The notes: generated from the sequence alone by a model not told the origin. Shown: positions 42,301 through 56,028, counted from the first letter of the stretch. The stretch is 64,000 bases of DNA from Rachycentron canadum (GCA_038496675.1 CM076652.1:2042519-2106518), one strand, 5' to 3'. Program-made: numbers and translations.

Positions 42301-43459
42301 ACCAACTTTAAACTCAAATCAATACAACTAAAGGTGCAATTAGCTAGTGGGCTAACCACTAACAGCTAATGCTAATTGCTACATCGCTAATTCCACAATC
42401 AACCTAATACAAAACTTTGATCGCGTCATATTCACACTGACTTTCAGATGATGGTCTGAGCCGCTCCACTGTCAGAAGGTTCGTACACGTACTGTTTGAT
42501 ACACGTAAACACCTGATCCAGGTTTCAGGTCATTGAGCGTTATGTGCACAGCTGCATCGTTTACTCAAGTTACATAAAGTTAATCAGTAAAGATCAGCAT
42601 TTGATGTCACGATGATCAACAATGTCAGATAAAGTGGAATTTGAACCCTGTTAATGCAGACGTGACTGTAACGACTGATCAGTGGGAATCAAACCACCGA
42701 CCGACCTTGAGGTGGACTGAGTGACACATTAAACAGCCACAGTGCCTCATTGTGCAGCTGTGAGGATTCAGTTTCAGACTCTTCAGATGTTTCTAACAAG
42801 ACCGAGAGAAGCTGACGACGGGAAAGTTGATCTGATGACAAAGACGCGAGGACGAAGATGATGGAGGGAATATGGAGCTCGTCGCCGACAGTAAACACTG
42901 TGTGTGAGTGTGTGAGCAACGCTCCACGAGCCTGGACACAATGACATAAACTTGTATTTCATGCCGCTGTTGCCCTTGAGGGCTTTTAAGTGAGAACATG
43001 ATCGCCTTGTTTTTTCTGCTTGTGGTGGTAAATAAAGACGAGTTTCCATGCCAGCACAGGTCTGCTGACACACACCTCATAATGAAACCTTTCTCAGACG
43101 CTGCAGCTTCTCTTCTTCTTACACTTTCTCCAGCTGAATCTGCTTTGGTTTGAAAATGCCCACATTTTTGGGAATCACTTTTTTATGCCTTTGTTTGACA
43201 GGGAAAGTGGAGAGAACAGGGGTTTATGGTCCGTCCGCTTGGGGACCTGTTCAGCCACCACAGCGCCCCCCAATGATGCGTTTACATGCTACCACAGTGT
43301 CCAGCACATAACTGTCAATATCCACAGTGAAGGAAATTAGACCAGACTCAGACAGAAAAATAAATCCACCCACATGCTTGTTTGTTTCTGGCCAAATGTA
43401 GGCTCAGTGCCACGGCCCGAATCTGTCCCATGTACAGGATGATTGTAAGGTCATGGTCC

Positions 43460-43880
43460 ACAGAACTGTCTCCCTTCTCCACTGGTTGTTAAAGAAGTCA
43501 GATTGTATTGAAGTCTATGGGAAAATGTCCCTACTTCTCCTTGATTTATTAGCTCAGTAAACGTTTTCCTAATGAGTTTATGGTCTCAGTCTCTAGTTTC
43601 AAGTCTTCAATACAACATGATGTTCATTTTTTAAATGATGGTCCATTTAGAGAAAAATAGACCAGAAAGCAGGGGATGAATTGGGGGGCGTGGCTACTGT
43701 GTGACTGACAGACTGAACCACCCAATCAGGATAGAGTACAGAGCAGGTCAGCTCCACCCCTCACTCCTCCTCAGCTCCACCTTCTCCTCCAAATATGGTT
43801 TCTACTCTTTTCAAAAAAACAAGATGGCCGACAGACAAACTACAAATTGGGGGTTTCAACGGCAGCTCACCAACCAGTGG
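43460..43880 (-). mobile_element. Dispersed repeat family 1, reverse copy
   Basis: Runs from ccactggttgttaaagaagt through gggggcgtggctactgtgtg, ctcctcctcagctccacctt and caaaaaaacaagatggccga to gggtttcaacggcagctcac. A further fragment, cacgatggccgacggacaac, lies at 44693-44757. Confidence 0.75.
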
Positions 43881-44894
43881 CTGAGGGTCACAGAGAGTTA
43901 CCTCTTAAGATTTATTGATGTTCTTTGTCTTTCAGTCATATTCTATTCTGCTGTTCTTGACAGTTTAGTTGTTTTTACCACCAGAACTTTTCTTTCTTGA
44001 ATTAATATTCATGTTTCAGAGAACCTGACTGGCTCAGACGAACACCCACCTACCAGGAGAAGTAACACCAGTAACCTGAGACCGTGTTTGCGTATTGTTC
44101 TCTGTCCGGCAGTCGTTCCTTCGCTCTGAGTCTCCAGGTTTTTACGAGCTCCAGTCATTACAGCTTTTATGGCAGAGCAGTTAGTTTGCAGCTCCACTGG
44201 GAGCTTTAAAAAACATGCAGGAGACTGACGGAGTAACGTGGCGATGACTCCACATTCAGGTGGAGGAATGCAGCCTCATTAAAGCAGGAACGATGCATTT
44301 CTGCTGAGTGAGGTAAACCAGCAAAACACACCGAGGAGACGTCAACACACCTGGTGAAGAAAATACAGCATTTTAACTATATTATCGACCACAACATCGG
44401 AATCTGGGGTGAAGGAAGGACAGATTCTTAAAGCATCTGCAGTAAATGACTAAAGGAACATGGAGGTAAAATTATTTGTGTGAACTTGTTCACAATTTAT
44501 GTGTTAATAAAAAACACCTTCCACAAATATATAAAATAAATTTGTGAATTCACATAAATATCTTAGAACCACGTTCCACATATTAAAGAATCTGTCAGTA
44601 CATTCAGCCGATGAGAATCTCTTCCGAACACTTACAACTTTTAAAAACATTTGTGAATCAGTTTTCTATTTGTGATCAGACACTCAAAAAACCACGATGG
44701 CCGACGGACAACTTGCGAACTGGAGGCTTCAGAGCAGCAGCTCACAGACCGATGGTGAACGACACTTCCTAAACAAATCCAAATGCTAGTTTAATGTCGC
44801 CTTCTGTTCTTGAATGTATCTGATTCCCTCCTGCCTGAGTGGTGCTGCCTCAGTAAACCTGCCTCCTGCAGCGTCCAGGTGTTATAACATACAC

Positions 44895-45300
44895 AGAAGC
44901 TTTGTCCCAGTTCGGGGGCCACATCATTCGAAGGACATGGTCCACGAAGGTCTGGTCCTTCGTAGCCGTTGTTGACCATAAAGGAAATTAAATGAAATGG
45001 TCTGATGGAGCCTTTTCGCTTTGCGTCACCAGCTCTTCCTGTTTCCCGTAACTTTTTTTCCCCTTTTGGTTTTAACAGTTGTACAATCAGCTGAAACCCA
45101 ATACTTACATTTAACAGTCTAATCCTCAGGCTCTCTGTTGGTGGTTTTTGCTGCCATGTTATTTTTTATTACCAACATGCAATGAATCTTGGGATATGTT
45201 GGCCCGCGGAGGATCCACCCGTTGGCGCCTTAGTTTCCCAGGAAAAGGACACAGAAGAAGCCTCCAAAGGATGAGACCCTGAATTGAGACAGAGCTATAC
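44895..45300 (+). mobile_element. MITE-like element relic, copy 2
   Basis: cgaaggacatggtccacgaa at the left, and gaatcttgggatatgttggc with gtttcccaggaaaa on the right, matching the order at 23145-23350. No transposase coding is seen. Confidence 0.4.
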
Positions 45301-47008
45301 ACTGTTAGCACTGATAAATTCCCACAATCCAGTTCCCACCTCCCCCTCCCCTCCCGGATTTCACACCCCACTTCCAAAAAACTTCCTACAAATATTTGTT
45401 CATCTCTCACATTCACCTTCATATATTTATAGACTCCATTCAACATTTGTTTTGGCATCAGGAAGCTTTTCCAGCTCCTCTGATTTGATGTTTTTCTTCC
45501 CTGTCAGGGGTTAAGATGGATTCCTCCTTCACACGAACGGGAATCTGAGTCTTTATTTCAGACAAAAAAACCTGACAAAGAGGAGACACAATTAAAAGAG
45601 ACACATATCTTCTGTCACATCCTTAACCTTTAAAGCCAGACCACACACTTCACGCTGCTCTCAGTGGCTCAGCAGGTATTCGCTTGGATCACTGGGCGTC
45701 ATTAGTGGTTGAGGATTAGAGGCATTTTGTAGGAAACAGGATCAGCCTTCATTCAACACCAAAGTTTTACCACCATCTTTGCTGATTCTGTGTATTTTGA
45801 TGCAGATCATTTTCTGTTATTAGAACAATGAGCTGCTTTTCTCTTTCTAAACATGTTTTCAGAGACGCTGTCCTCGTAAACATCAACTCTGTCATTTCAG
45901 TTTTGTGATTCTATGCTGCAGATCGAAATTAAGCCACGGTCTGATTCTGCTCCAAGGCCTCAGGTCTGTCTTTCTTATATCTGCAGCTGCACTTCTGTGT
46001 TTGAAATCACGTCAGACTGATCCTGTCTGTCGTCTGACTGAGATACAACCCAGAGGACTCACACGAGCAGCAGGTCGGGCTGCGTTCAAGAGCCCGCCAG
46101 ACTCTCCGCAACAATGACCCGCTCTCCCGTGCAGCCGAGCGTGGACCGCAGAAGGGTGAATTCAAAAAGAAATAAATCATCCATCCATCCAGAGATGATG
46201 AACGAGCGCGCTAAGAGGCCGTCATCAGTCCTCCAGCCGGGGAGGGGGGGGGGAGGCAGATCCACTGCCTCTCTGCTGCAGCTCTGGTGCACAGAGTGAA
46301 ACCATATGGGAGTCGGGGCAAACGGGGGAAAGTTAATGAGATTTTGAGCAGGCACTAAATATAACGGCACTCCTTGAACTTTTACGATGACCTACAACAG
46401 GCTGCACATAATAACCCTAAATGACTTTACAGCCTGGGTCAGTTATTAGGCTGCGCTTGAGTTACAGTCATGAGGTCTGCAGGGACAGAGGGAAGGACCA
46501 CGGGGCGATACAGATCTGATTCAGAGGGAAAGGATCTGAGCGATTTTCACCATGCAGGACTGACTGCTGCAGGAGATAAAGAGATCTGTATTTAAAGGCC
46601 CATATTTGAACTTCTCCAGTGTTTCCGTCTGAAGTGTATTAACAGAATTCAGATTTTAAAATGGGTGAAAGGCCAAGTATGACCCCTGATATATGTTTGA
46701 GGTGATCCACTTAAAAGAAGATGAAGCAGATAATTTTCTCTTAATTTATATTAAAGGTCCACATTCTAACTTCTCTGGTGTCTTATTGAAAGTGTTGATC
46801 TCCATAAGAAGATATATTTGTGGTTTTAGGAACCATAAACCATCTCAGTGTCATTTTACATCTCTTCTCTCAGTTTCACAAAGTCCCAGAAGTCCTGAGG
46901 CTGGTTTTAAGGCTCAGTTTCTGAACACAGGCTGTGAGCATTTCTCTGTGACTGAGACCTTTGATACTTTCACTGGATTAATATAAAAACCACATGGAGG
47001 TCTACCTT

Positions 47009-47165
47009 TAGACCGTATGGACCTTTAACATCTACCTTTAGACCGTATGGACCTTTAACATCTACCTTTAGACCGTATGGACCTTTAACATCTACCTTTA
47101 GACTGTATGGACCTTTAACATCTACCTTTAGACCGTATGGACCTTTAACATCTACCTTTAGACCA
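47009..47165 (-). repeat. 30-bp tandem repeat, five units, reverse orientation
   Basis: Units read gaccgtatggacctttaaca then tctaccttta, the reverse complement of the array at 32500-32718. The flanks are also the same, reversed: accacatggaggtctacctt on one side and ccagcgtttctcaaactttt on the other. One unit carries gactgtatgg. Confidence 0.95.
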
Positions 47166-47959
47166 GCGTTTCTCAAACTTTTTCAGACCAAGGACCACTT
47201 AACCACAAAAGCAAAACTCAGAAATCACCTTACACCCCCTCTGTTGTTTTTGTCAAAATATACAACTTTAAAACATAAATTAACTTTACAATACAACACA
47301 CATATTTCTCTCAGTCCTCAAACCTCTGTGTTGCTGCTCAGAGCAGAAAAACAGGGCGAACACGCCCCCTACTGGCGGCGCCCGTCACTTACATCGACAC
47401 TTCGGACTCTGGTCCAAGATCTGTCTCAGATCTGAGAGGCGTGTCCCTCCTCCTCCAGGAGAAACCAGCTTCACAATTTTCATCAGTTGTTGTGTTTGTT
47501 AGTTTTCGTGTCACCATTTAAAAAATCCTGATCGATGTGTCTTTGCTTGCAGCTCTTGCTTCTATTATTCTGATTATTTTTATCATTTCAGTCGCTTCAG
47601 TCCAAAAATACCAGGATCAGTTTTCAGAGAGCCATGTTGGTCCGACAGACCGACCCCTCCCCTCTGACCTTTGACCCTTCAAGGTCTCAGGTGTAAAGGT
47701 CGACCTGGTGCAGGTTGTAAATCTCTCTGTCTCAATACTTTACATCTAAATGTAAGTAAATGTTTCTTTCCCTCTGTCAGCTCTGGTCTGAAGCTCGTTC
47801 TGCTCTTTGTATTTACTGTTATTAAGAATGAAAAACACTGAACCACCTAATTATTGCGTCGACCTCTTTTATTGTTATGAAACACCTGCGAGGTTTTTGT
47901 TAAGATTTACAAAGGTTAAACAGATTATGCAACAAGACACATTAAATCAAGCACTTAAC

Positions 47960-48022
47960 CAATCAGATTTTATTTGTATCACACTTCATATAATGTCACA
48001 TAAAGTGCTTTACAGAATAAAC
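47960..48022 (-). mobile_element. Retroposon-like tail, reverse relative
   Basis: ccaatcagattttatttgta, tcacacttcatataatgtca, then cataaagtgctttacagaat. This form is a common fish repeat end. It is oriented opposite to the tails at 7034 and 63361. Confidence 0.4.
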
Positions 48023-48349
48023 CACTAATAAATAACAAAATAAGGCATTAACAACAGGAAGTGAGGAGATGTTGCATTTGAGGAAACAGTGAGGACTGAA
48101 AAAGATATCAAAGATAAAGATTAAATAATGGAATAAAACACAGAAGTGATGTGTTTTTGTGTATGTTATGGATGTAGTGAATAAAACCATAAATAAAAAG
48201 TAGGAAATTAAAAACCAAAAATGAAAATGAAGAAAAAAAATAAAGAAAAAATGTGATGTTTGGAAATTAAAGACGGGTATTAAAAGTCAGAGGGAAACAG
48301 GGAACAAGAGTTATCTGCGTCGTCATAGGCTGTATGCAGAAGAGAGAAG

Positions 48350-48420
48350 CTCAGATCCTCTCCTCTGATTGGCTCAGATCCTCTCCTCTGATTGGCTCAG
48401 ATCCTCTCCTCTGATTGGCT
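48350..48420 (+). repeat. 23-bp tandem repeat, three copies
   Basis: tcagatcctctcctctgatt plus ggc, three times in a row with no difference between copies. Each copy contains the ctctgattggct piece also found in the hairpin at 5305-5340. The following gactgacctgtcgttcctcg and gagctcagagctcagcctga match 31347-31390, so the array sits inside a dispersed element. Confidence 0.9.
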
Positions 48421-49184
48421 GACTGACCTGTCGTTCCTCGAGCTCAGAGCTCAGCCTGAGAGAGGAGATGTGAAACTACACTGAGATGGTTTTTGGTTCT
48501 TAAAACCACAAATTTATCTTCCTATGGAGATCAACACTTCAAAATAAAAGACTAGAGAAGTTAAAACATGGACATTTAATATAAACTATAAATGAAGGAA
48601 AAAGAAAAAGTTGCATCCAGTAATTATCAGCTCCATCTTCCTGATACATGAAACACGTATCAGGGGTCATACTTTGCCACTCACTAACCTCTAAGGTCAC
48701 ATTTAATGGTGGTCACTCACAAATAAATGTAAAAATAAATCTACAGTCTATGTGTGTCACAGTAGCTGGAGCTTGTATTTTCTCTGGACTGGACCATTTT
48801 CTTCCCTTTGACATTTTACATAATTTTATTAAATAAAGATGGATCGAAGTAGGGAAATGCTAATTGCTCGTTAGCTCAGTAGCTTAGCTTGGTCGCTAAT
48901 GGCCATAAGTAAAAACACTGTATCACTGTTGTAATAACAGCAGATAGATGATTGTTAAGGGCCGAGATCCGTGGACTGGTGACGGAGAGAAGATGCAGCG
49001 TTTTTTAAAGGGAGTCTTGTGAAGTCACATGATACAAATATAACTCAGAGGCGTCTCCTCACATTCCCCAGGAGGCTGAGAGGATAAAGTTAGCCTACTG
49101 AGGAAACTCTAGAGGCCCCGGAGCCTCGGGGCCCCAGCGGGCCGGAGGCAGAGCTCATAGCACCATACAAGGAGCGTGAGGGCA

Positions 49185-49186
<2 letters not shown>

Positions 49187-49216
<30 letters not shown>
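49187..49216 (+). repeat. TG microsatellite
   Basis: About 15 TG units in the intergenic spacer. Confidence 0.95.
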
Positions 49217-49217
<1 letters not shown>

Positions 49218-49789
49218 AGGGTGAGGTTTATTTGAAACCAGCAGTGAGTTAAATCATTAAAGACCAACGGGAACTTAATGTGAGTTTGGACCATGAATCA
49301 CCTTCCTTCAAACCCGTGAGACGTCACTAAGCGGCTCTGACGTCCACAGAGACGGGGACGCCCTCCTGCCGTGACCCCTGACCTTTCTTTTAACTATCAG
49401 GACAAACTTCTAATTATAAACAAGAAATATAAAATTCTGAGGTCAAAAACACTGTGACTGTGACACACATCATGTGACACCTGTAGTACACGACATACAC
49501 TGCACAGCATATTCTGAATGTGGATAATCTAAGAATAAGACGTGAGGCTGCTGTATTTGTAGATTCAGGAGGGACAGGTGAGTTGTTGTGTTTAACTTCT
49601 CACCTGTGGAGAGAGTCTGTCTCTGTGTTTCAAGGTTCGATCAGCGGGTACTTATAAAGGTATGACAGTGGCCTTCATGAGGCGCAAACAGCTGAAATTA
49701 ACTCTATAATAATATTATAATGTTGTTGTTGAAACTATTTTAGAGATTTGACAAATCAATGAGATATTTTTTGGATTTGGTTTAAATAG

Positions 49790-49985
49790 TCAATAATGAG
49801 GTGGATGTTCTGACTCTTCCTCTTCCTGGTTGGATCTTGGTTTTTCTGAAACCAGTAGAAACCATCTTTGGAGGAGAAGGTGGAGCTGAGGAGGAGTGAG
49901 GGGTGGAGCTGACCTGCTCTGTACTCCGTCCTGATTGGGTGGTCCGGTCTGTCAATCACACTGTAGCCACGCCCCCCACTTAACA
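49790..49985 (+). mobile_element. Dispersed repeat family 1, left-half copy
   Basis: tgaaaccagtagaaaccatc, gagaaggtggagctgaggag, gtagccacgccccccac, then unrelated sequence. This is the complement of the 24050 copy, which keeps only the right half. Confidence 0.7.
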
Positions 49986-51725
49986 ATGGCTTTAAAAATC
50001 CAAGATATAGGACTTTTATATCCTAAACCTAAAGGGTTACAGATATTTTCTCCTAAAATGTGGTGACAATCTGACTTCACCAGTAATTATGGGAATAATG
50101 AGCAATTTTGTCCCCACACAATCTCCAGCACTGTCTTTGGTACTTTACTATTAAAAACAAGTGATTAAAATGATTAATTCTCTCAGTTGTGTGTGTGTGT
50201 GTGTGTGTTGCACATAAAGAATTTAAATTTTGAACGACACATCTTCCAGATTTTACCTCCCAAACCGTCTTAGCTCAACTATTAATAATTAGCATCACAT
50301 TCTACCAAAGACCAAAGTGTCTGATATTACACCGAAAAAAAAAACTAAATGTGTAAATGAATTTAAATTTCACTTTTTCTCATAAAATGTCACTGTTTGA
50401 TTTGATAGGAACAATTTTACTGATATATTTTTTTAATCAAAACATTTTTATTGCAAAATTATTTTTCATTTTAATTATTATTTCATGGCGTCATTTTCAT
50501 GACGCCGTGTCACCTTTCAGCCAATCACGTGTCCCCTGCCTCTCAAGCTCGAAAGCTCAACAACTGCTCCCAGATTTAGCCTCTTAACACCTGTTAGCCA
50601 GAGCGACAACTATGTCAAAGTTATTCTGAATCAGCTCTTTAGCTGCTGCTGCATGTGAACGTAGCAACAGTTAAAAGACGGGTCATTTTTCATCACAGTC
50701 ATTTCAGAAGAAAACCGTCGTAACAGGTGAATTATCCTCTGGATTTCTGGAAATGTATTTTTAAGTGAAATAGTTGTCACTCAGATGCAACACTGATACA
50801 TGAGACACAAACCGGGGCCGGATGAGTCAGTCAGACCACTTCCCTGAGCTGGAACCAGGATCCATCAGGATCCATCAGACCTCCAGGTGCAGAATCATCG
50901 ATACACCCATTGACCCTCTGTGGAACTAAAGGGCTGTAATGATATAAAGCTACAGGCTTTTCATCATGTAATTTTACTGTTAAATGTATAAAATATCGAT
51001 ACATCTTTTGGAACTGATAGCAGCATCATACCTACAAATAATAACATTTCCATTCATCATCATCATTATCATCATCATCAGTATTATCATTGTTAATAAA
51101 GTAAAATAAGTTTATGATGATGTATTTATGAAAATACTTTTTATATAAAAGGAATGGTGTAATATTTCAATGTGAGTTTGAATTGTACAGATCTTATATA
51201 TAAATCAATGGTTTATAACTGATCATTATACTAACTAGAATTTACAAAACCCTAAAAATATAGAAATTATAGAAATTACAACTCCATTAATATAATGGAG
51301 ATGATAATAACTTTCTATTGGCTCCAACTGTTTCATTATTATCTAAATATTACTTTACATAAAACAAGAGAACAATTTATAAAAAAAAATATATAAAAAG
51401 TAATCTAATTAAAGGAAGGAAATTAATTAATTCAATCAATTGATTGAATGTACTTTACTTGAATTTAATTTAATGTATGTAATCATTTTTCAATATACTA
51501 CAATAATGCTTACAATAATACAATAAACTAAAAAAAAAAACATAAAACAAGGCAATTTGACCATTTTTAATTTCAGTTACTTTAATCAATCGAATTATTA
51601 TTTAATAAAAGTAACACTTTACAGGGATTTCTCTTAATAGAAGGGAGTGTTGCACAGTATTTCTGAATGAGTTGCGATAACAAAAACAAGACAAAAACCG
51701 ACACTTATTTTCTTCCACATTTGGC

Positions 51726-51731
51726 TTTATT
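51726..51731 (-). promoter_or_regulatory. Possible poly(A) signal of tnni2 copy A
   Basis: AATAAA on the minus strand about 315 nt after the stop of copy A. Copy B has one about 255 nt after its stop (57187-57192). Confidence 0.45.
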
Positions 51732-52044
51732 GTTTTTATTCGACATGGTTCAGTTTGCGTGAATGTTTCCCTGAATGTGTGGAGTTTAAGACTTGATGTT
51801 GCGTGTTGGTGCGTGAACCTGCAGAAACTCTCGACATTCTTCCTCTTCCCTCCAGACAAAACAAAGTGCAAGAGACAGGAAAAACCCTTCAGACACTTTG
51901 AATCTCCTGCAGCGCGACTCCTCTCATGCTAACCTGCTGTTCAACCCGAGATTTAACAGAAACACAAAACAACCGCCTGGTTCAACCAACATATAAGACA
52001 CGTGGAGTTCATATAAACAGAAAAGACAAACAGCAGCGATGTGT

Positions 52045-54691
52045 TTAGGAGGTCTCGAACATCTTCTTCCTGTCAGCCTTGTCCTCGATGTTCTTACGCC
52101 AGTCGCCCACAGCTTCTGTAGGCTGCAGAGGAAGAAGGAGACGAAACGGTTAAAGCAGACTAATCATCTGGGTCGATTACCTTTTATTTTCAGTGACCTA
52201 CACTTACATTTTTATTCCACATGCAGGATGTGTTCTCATTATATTATTTTTGTATTAGTTTATTTATTTATTTATTAGTTTTAGCATCCAGATAAATAAC
52301 AATACACATATTTAATGAGCGACATATATGTATATATACAGACTTCATTCATAAATGGAGTTAGTTCGATTGTGTGAACTGATTTTTTTGCCTGTAAAGT
52401 CTCTTTTATCTTAATCAAGGTTGAGACAGGAACATCGTGCTCAGGTTTTACATTAAACCTGATTTAAGTCGAGTAAAAATTATTATTATCTTGGCACAGT
52501 TTTTTCTTTTCTCATATTAGTACTGAACTGATCTGACTGTTCTGACTTTGAATGAAAGAAAACATAGTGTTGGTTCCAGTCATTGTAATGCTAGTGATCT
52601 GTATTTGAATATTTAGTAGGTCTATAGAACAGGCACATATTGACTCAGCTGGACTGTTCATCATCATCAGTATTTGCAGATGAAGCTTAAGTCACAACCT
52701 CAAGCTAAAAATATGAAAAGAAAAGAGCATGAAACCCACCTCCTCTTTGACCTCCTTCTTCACCTGCTTCAGGTTGGACCTCAGGTCCATGGTCACCTTA
52801 TGTTTGGAGCCCAGCAGAGCCTGCAGCATGGAGTCAGCAGACATACGGACCTTCTTCAGAGCGGGTTTCTTCACGCCGATCAGGTCCACCACTTTGATCT
52901 TCAGGTCTTCAATCTGTGACAGGAACAGGGGCTTTTAGCTTTAGTTTGCTGCCCTTCAGAAAGCTGCTGAAGCTGTGAAGCCGTCAGGGGACAGTTACCT
53001 CTTTGTTGGCCTTCTGCACTTTGGCCTCGGCGTCGTACCTCTCCTCATCGATCTTGTCGATGGCAGCTTGGAGCTTCTTGCAGACTTCCTGTCGACACAA
53101 ACCCAGTTCCCACGTTATCAGTGAGCATAGCTACAGGCGTACTTACGTCCTTTCGGGTACAGATATTTGAAGAGAACGTTACAGTAACATCCAACTGGAC
53201 CTGTGCTAATAATGCTAATCTTTGCAGCTAAATGCTAATGAAGCTTTAATGCTCCAAATAACGTCCATTTCATGCTGGATTGTTTTCATTTCCTTCGTTC
53301 AACAGGTTAATAATCAGAATTCAGTGACTGTATGAAACACTGAGTGTTTCTATGGTAGTTCAAATTAAATGCTTACAAAAACATTGTCAACACAAAATGA
53401 GAAAATAAATTATAGAAGCTAGTGCAGCTAGTGAAACACAAGCGGGCAAAAAAAAATGTGGCTAGGCTAGTAGTTTCCATCTGTTTTCAGTCTTTGTGCT
53501 AAGCTAGGCTAAACACTTGGTGGGTCTGATTCTTGGATAAATAACATTTTTAATAAAAGTTCTGTAAATTGAAGAATTATTTAGTGTTGCATTGTGTGAT
53601 GTTCTTTCTTTATATTAGTATAATTCAATTTTTTTTCTATATTTTTTGGCTAATGTTAAATTTTACAGATCAAAACTTTAGCATTGTTTTCGTGAGATGT
53701 GCAGATGTTAACCAGTCGGCCCATATGCTTCCACATCTGGGCAGAGTCTGGCTGTTCTCCTCCAGCGTTGACTGACAAGTGGAATATTTTCTGTGTGTGC
53801 GATAGAATTGGTCCAGATCTGGATGTAGCATTTTTACAACCATGCTGTTAAAGGGTAAAGATTCAGGCCTTGGGAAAAAAAAAGTGCAAGTGGTCCAGTG
53901 ATTTTGCAGCAGTTTCCCTTTATCTCAATGGTGCCATCCCACGTTCTCCAGAATGCCTGAACTTTTTCCAACGTGGCTGATCGCTTTTCCCGAACCAACA
54001 ACAGGGAAACACTGATTCTCCTCTCACCATGAGCGCAGCCTGATCTCCGAAGGTTTCTGGGGCGGGGCAGTGCTCGGCCATGTAGGCCTCCTTCGACGCT
54101 GCCAGGTCCTTTTTCTCCTGCTCAAGCCAGTTCAGGGCGATCTGGAGGATCAGGCTCTGCAGGACCAACAAACAAAGGTCCGCTCAGAACAGTGGGATGT
54201 CGTTTACTTGATGCAGCCTTTTACATGCATGTAATCAAACTCTAAAGCCCCGTTTAAAGTTTAGGATATTCTACTTATTGTCAACAAATCTTTAATTTTT
54301 AATTGTATTTTGGTGACAATAATAAAAACTCAGGATAATGCCTGATTTATCCTGTTAAGTTAAAGTGTAAAGGCCTTGAAAACCTTGAATTTGAATCCAG
54401 GGATGTGGGAAATACAGCTTTAACAGCAGTAAATTAAACAGGAAGTGGTATTTTGAAGTGGCCGGTTTACCTTGAGGTGATGCCTGCGGCTGGAAGTCAT
54501 CTTTTTCCTGTTTTGGGAGGAAGTTGTTTCACAAATCAGTCACTGTGAAATTCAATATCCATCTCAAAAAATTATCATTTGTTTTCAGAGCAGCTTTGAT
54601 TGTTTCAGGTTTTTTGACCCAGTGTTGTCATGTGCAGCGTAAACCTGATGGATCTAATCATGGATGATGTGGCTCAGACTTACTCAGACAT
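52045..54691 (-). CDS. tnni2: Fast skeletal troponin I, copy A, 6 coding exons
   Basis: Exons 54684-54691, 54471-54507, 54028-54156, 52999-53088, 52740-52913 and 52045-52122 join in frame to 516 bp (171 residues). Troponin I is the inhibitory subunit of the troponin complex on the thin filament. It holds actomyosin off at low calcium and is released when troponin C binds calcium. Visible segments: start MSEKKMTSSRRHHLK; troponin C-binding N-terminal helix with LQIALNWLEQEKK; IT-arm helix YDAEAKVQKANKE; inhibitory segment GVKKPALKKVRM; switch segment SADSMLQALLGSKHKV; actin-binding MDLRSNLKQVKKE; and VGDWRKNIEDKADRKKMFETS at the end. It lacks the long N-terminal extension of cardiac troponin I. 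It is about 10 residues shorter than the mammalian protein, mostly at the C-terminus. By my count it differs from copy B at 26 aligned positions plus one indel. Confidence 0.96.
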
Positions 54692-54716
54692 CTTTGCGGT
54701 TTTTGCAGTTCACAAC
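54692..54716 (-). other. tnni2: 5' UTR part of tnni2 copy A exon 2
   Basis: The exon carrying the ATG starts after the acceptor ccttcatgcag at 54717 and adds gttgtgaactgcaaaaaccg caaag as leader. Only eight coding bases (ATGTCTGA) follow before the gtaagt donor. Copy B has the same structure at 61309-61341. Confidence 0.8.
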
Positions 54717-55945
54717 CTGCATGAAGGAACACAAACAAGAACACAAACAAGAACACATTCAGGGTAAGAAACCTTGGATTTTTGACCTCTGCTGAATGCC
54801 GTAGTCGTTTAGTGCGAGGCTCTCTGAGATCAGCATGTTCTGCAGCTCTGATGGAGACGGATGGACGGTGAATTATTTGCACCGTAACGTGATCTGAGGC
54901 CACAGCTGAAGAGCAGCGTCGTCGACTGAACTAAACTGGGAAGCTCGGGATCGAGTGTCGCATCTCGACAGTTTATGACCAGATCGAGTGGAGGGTTAAT
55001 TTGAAAAACTCTTCAGTCAAACATCATCAAAGCTCATCCTGAATATTTCAATTGAAATTACTTTGAATGGTAAAATATCAGGTCCAGGTCGAGTGAGATG
55101 ATCTTTGAATTTCTTATCAAAAGAAAAACTTTCATTTGAAAATATATTTGCGTTTCACTTTGACTTGACAGTTTAAAATAATCAAATTTACAAATGAAAT
55201 AAAATGTAAACGTTCTGTTCCTGTAGATGCAGCCAAATAAACTTAAAATGGTTTAATGAATCTGTGAATAAATCATCAACTTAATATTTATGTTAATTGA
55301 AATGTTAATTAAGCACTGAAGTGTCATTCAGTTTGTCCATCAAGTCACAGGAAGTAAAATAAGCTTTAAACATTTAAACATTTTCATTCTCTCTAAAAAA
55401 AAAAAAAAAAAGAAAAGAAATGGCACAAATTCTAAATGAGTTTGATGATTCAAATTTAAAAATGTCCAAAAAAAAAAACAAAAAAAAAACCTTTGGTAAA
55501 ACTGAACAGAAGAAATTTTTTCTCACTCTTAATGAATCACATTTTAACCACTGCTCAGTTAACGCCGTGACACAATAGCATTTTAACCGTCAGGCAGCGA
55601 CGGTTTTAAGACTTTAAGACAATCAGCCCTTTAACACCAAGCTGCAAACGTCCTCAGGACCATAAACACAACACAGTGGCTCGTAAATCCCAGGTCTGTC
55701 AGGAAAAGGTTAAATGTGACCAACAAACGTGTGCAAAGCGAGTTCGGGATGTCAGGGTGGGTTTAAAACGAGCGGGAACCAACGGCTGCGATCCTGATTT
55801 AAATGTTCAGAGGAAGAGTCTGGTGGAGAGGTGGCTGCACTCAAGATTTTTTGCTTGTTTGTTTGTTTGTTAAAATAAAAGATGCTGCTCTCAGAGAGGC
55901 TGAAGAAAAAAAAAAAAAGAGGACAAAATAAAGAATATTTCTCAC

Positions 55946-56003
55946 CTATTGAGAGGAGGAGGAAGACACACTTGGTGGAAGAAAAGGAGACACTGCCAAA
56001 GCC
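55946..56003 (-). other. tnni2: Non-coding exon 1 of tnni2 copy A (approximate)
   Basis: The lower end is a CTCAATAG|gtgaga donor at 55946. The upper end is set by assuming a start about 30 bp downstream of the TATA box. The pyrimidine-rich leader (tggcagtgtctcc, cttcctcctcct) parallels exon 1 of copy B. Confidence 0.55.
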
Positions 56004-56028
56004 ACAGACAGTGAAAAATGAAATAGGG

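Larger units (their letters stand above)
35607..52044. other. Intergenic spacer between lsp1 and tnni2 copy A, no gene seen
   Basis: None of the open frames here resembles a known protein or chains through matching splice sites. Seen instead: CA-rich microsatellites within 700 bp upstream of lsp1, family 1 repeat copies in reverse orientation (36760, 42025, 43460), flank pieces of the 30-bp element (37895), a C-run near 41366, a MITE-like relic (44895-45300), the 30-bp array (47009-47165), a 23-bp triplet repeat (48350-48420), a TG repeat (49187-49216), and long AT-rich stretches at 50.9-51.7 kb. Remote regulatory elements may be present but I cannot point to one. Confidence 0.65.
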
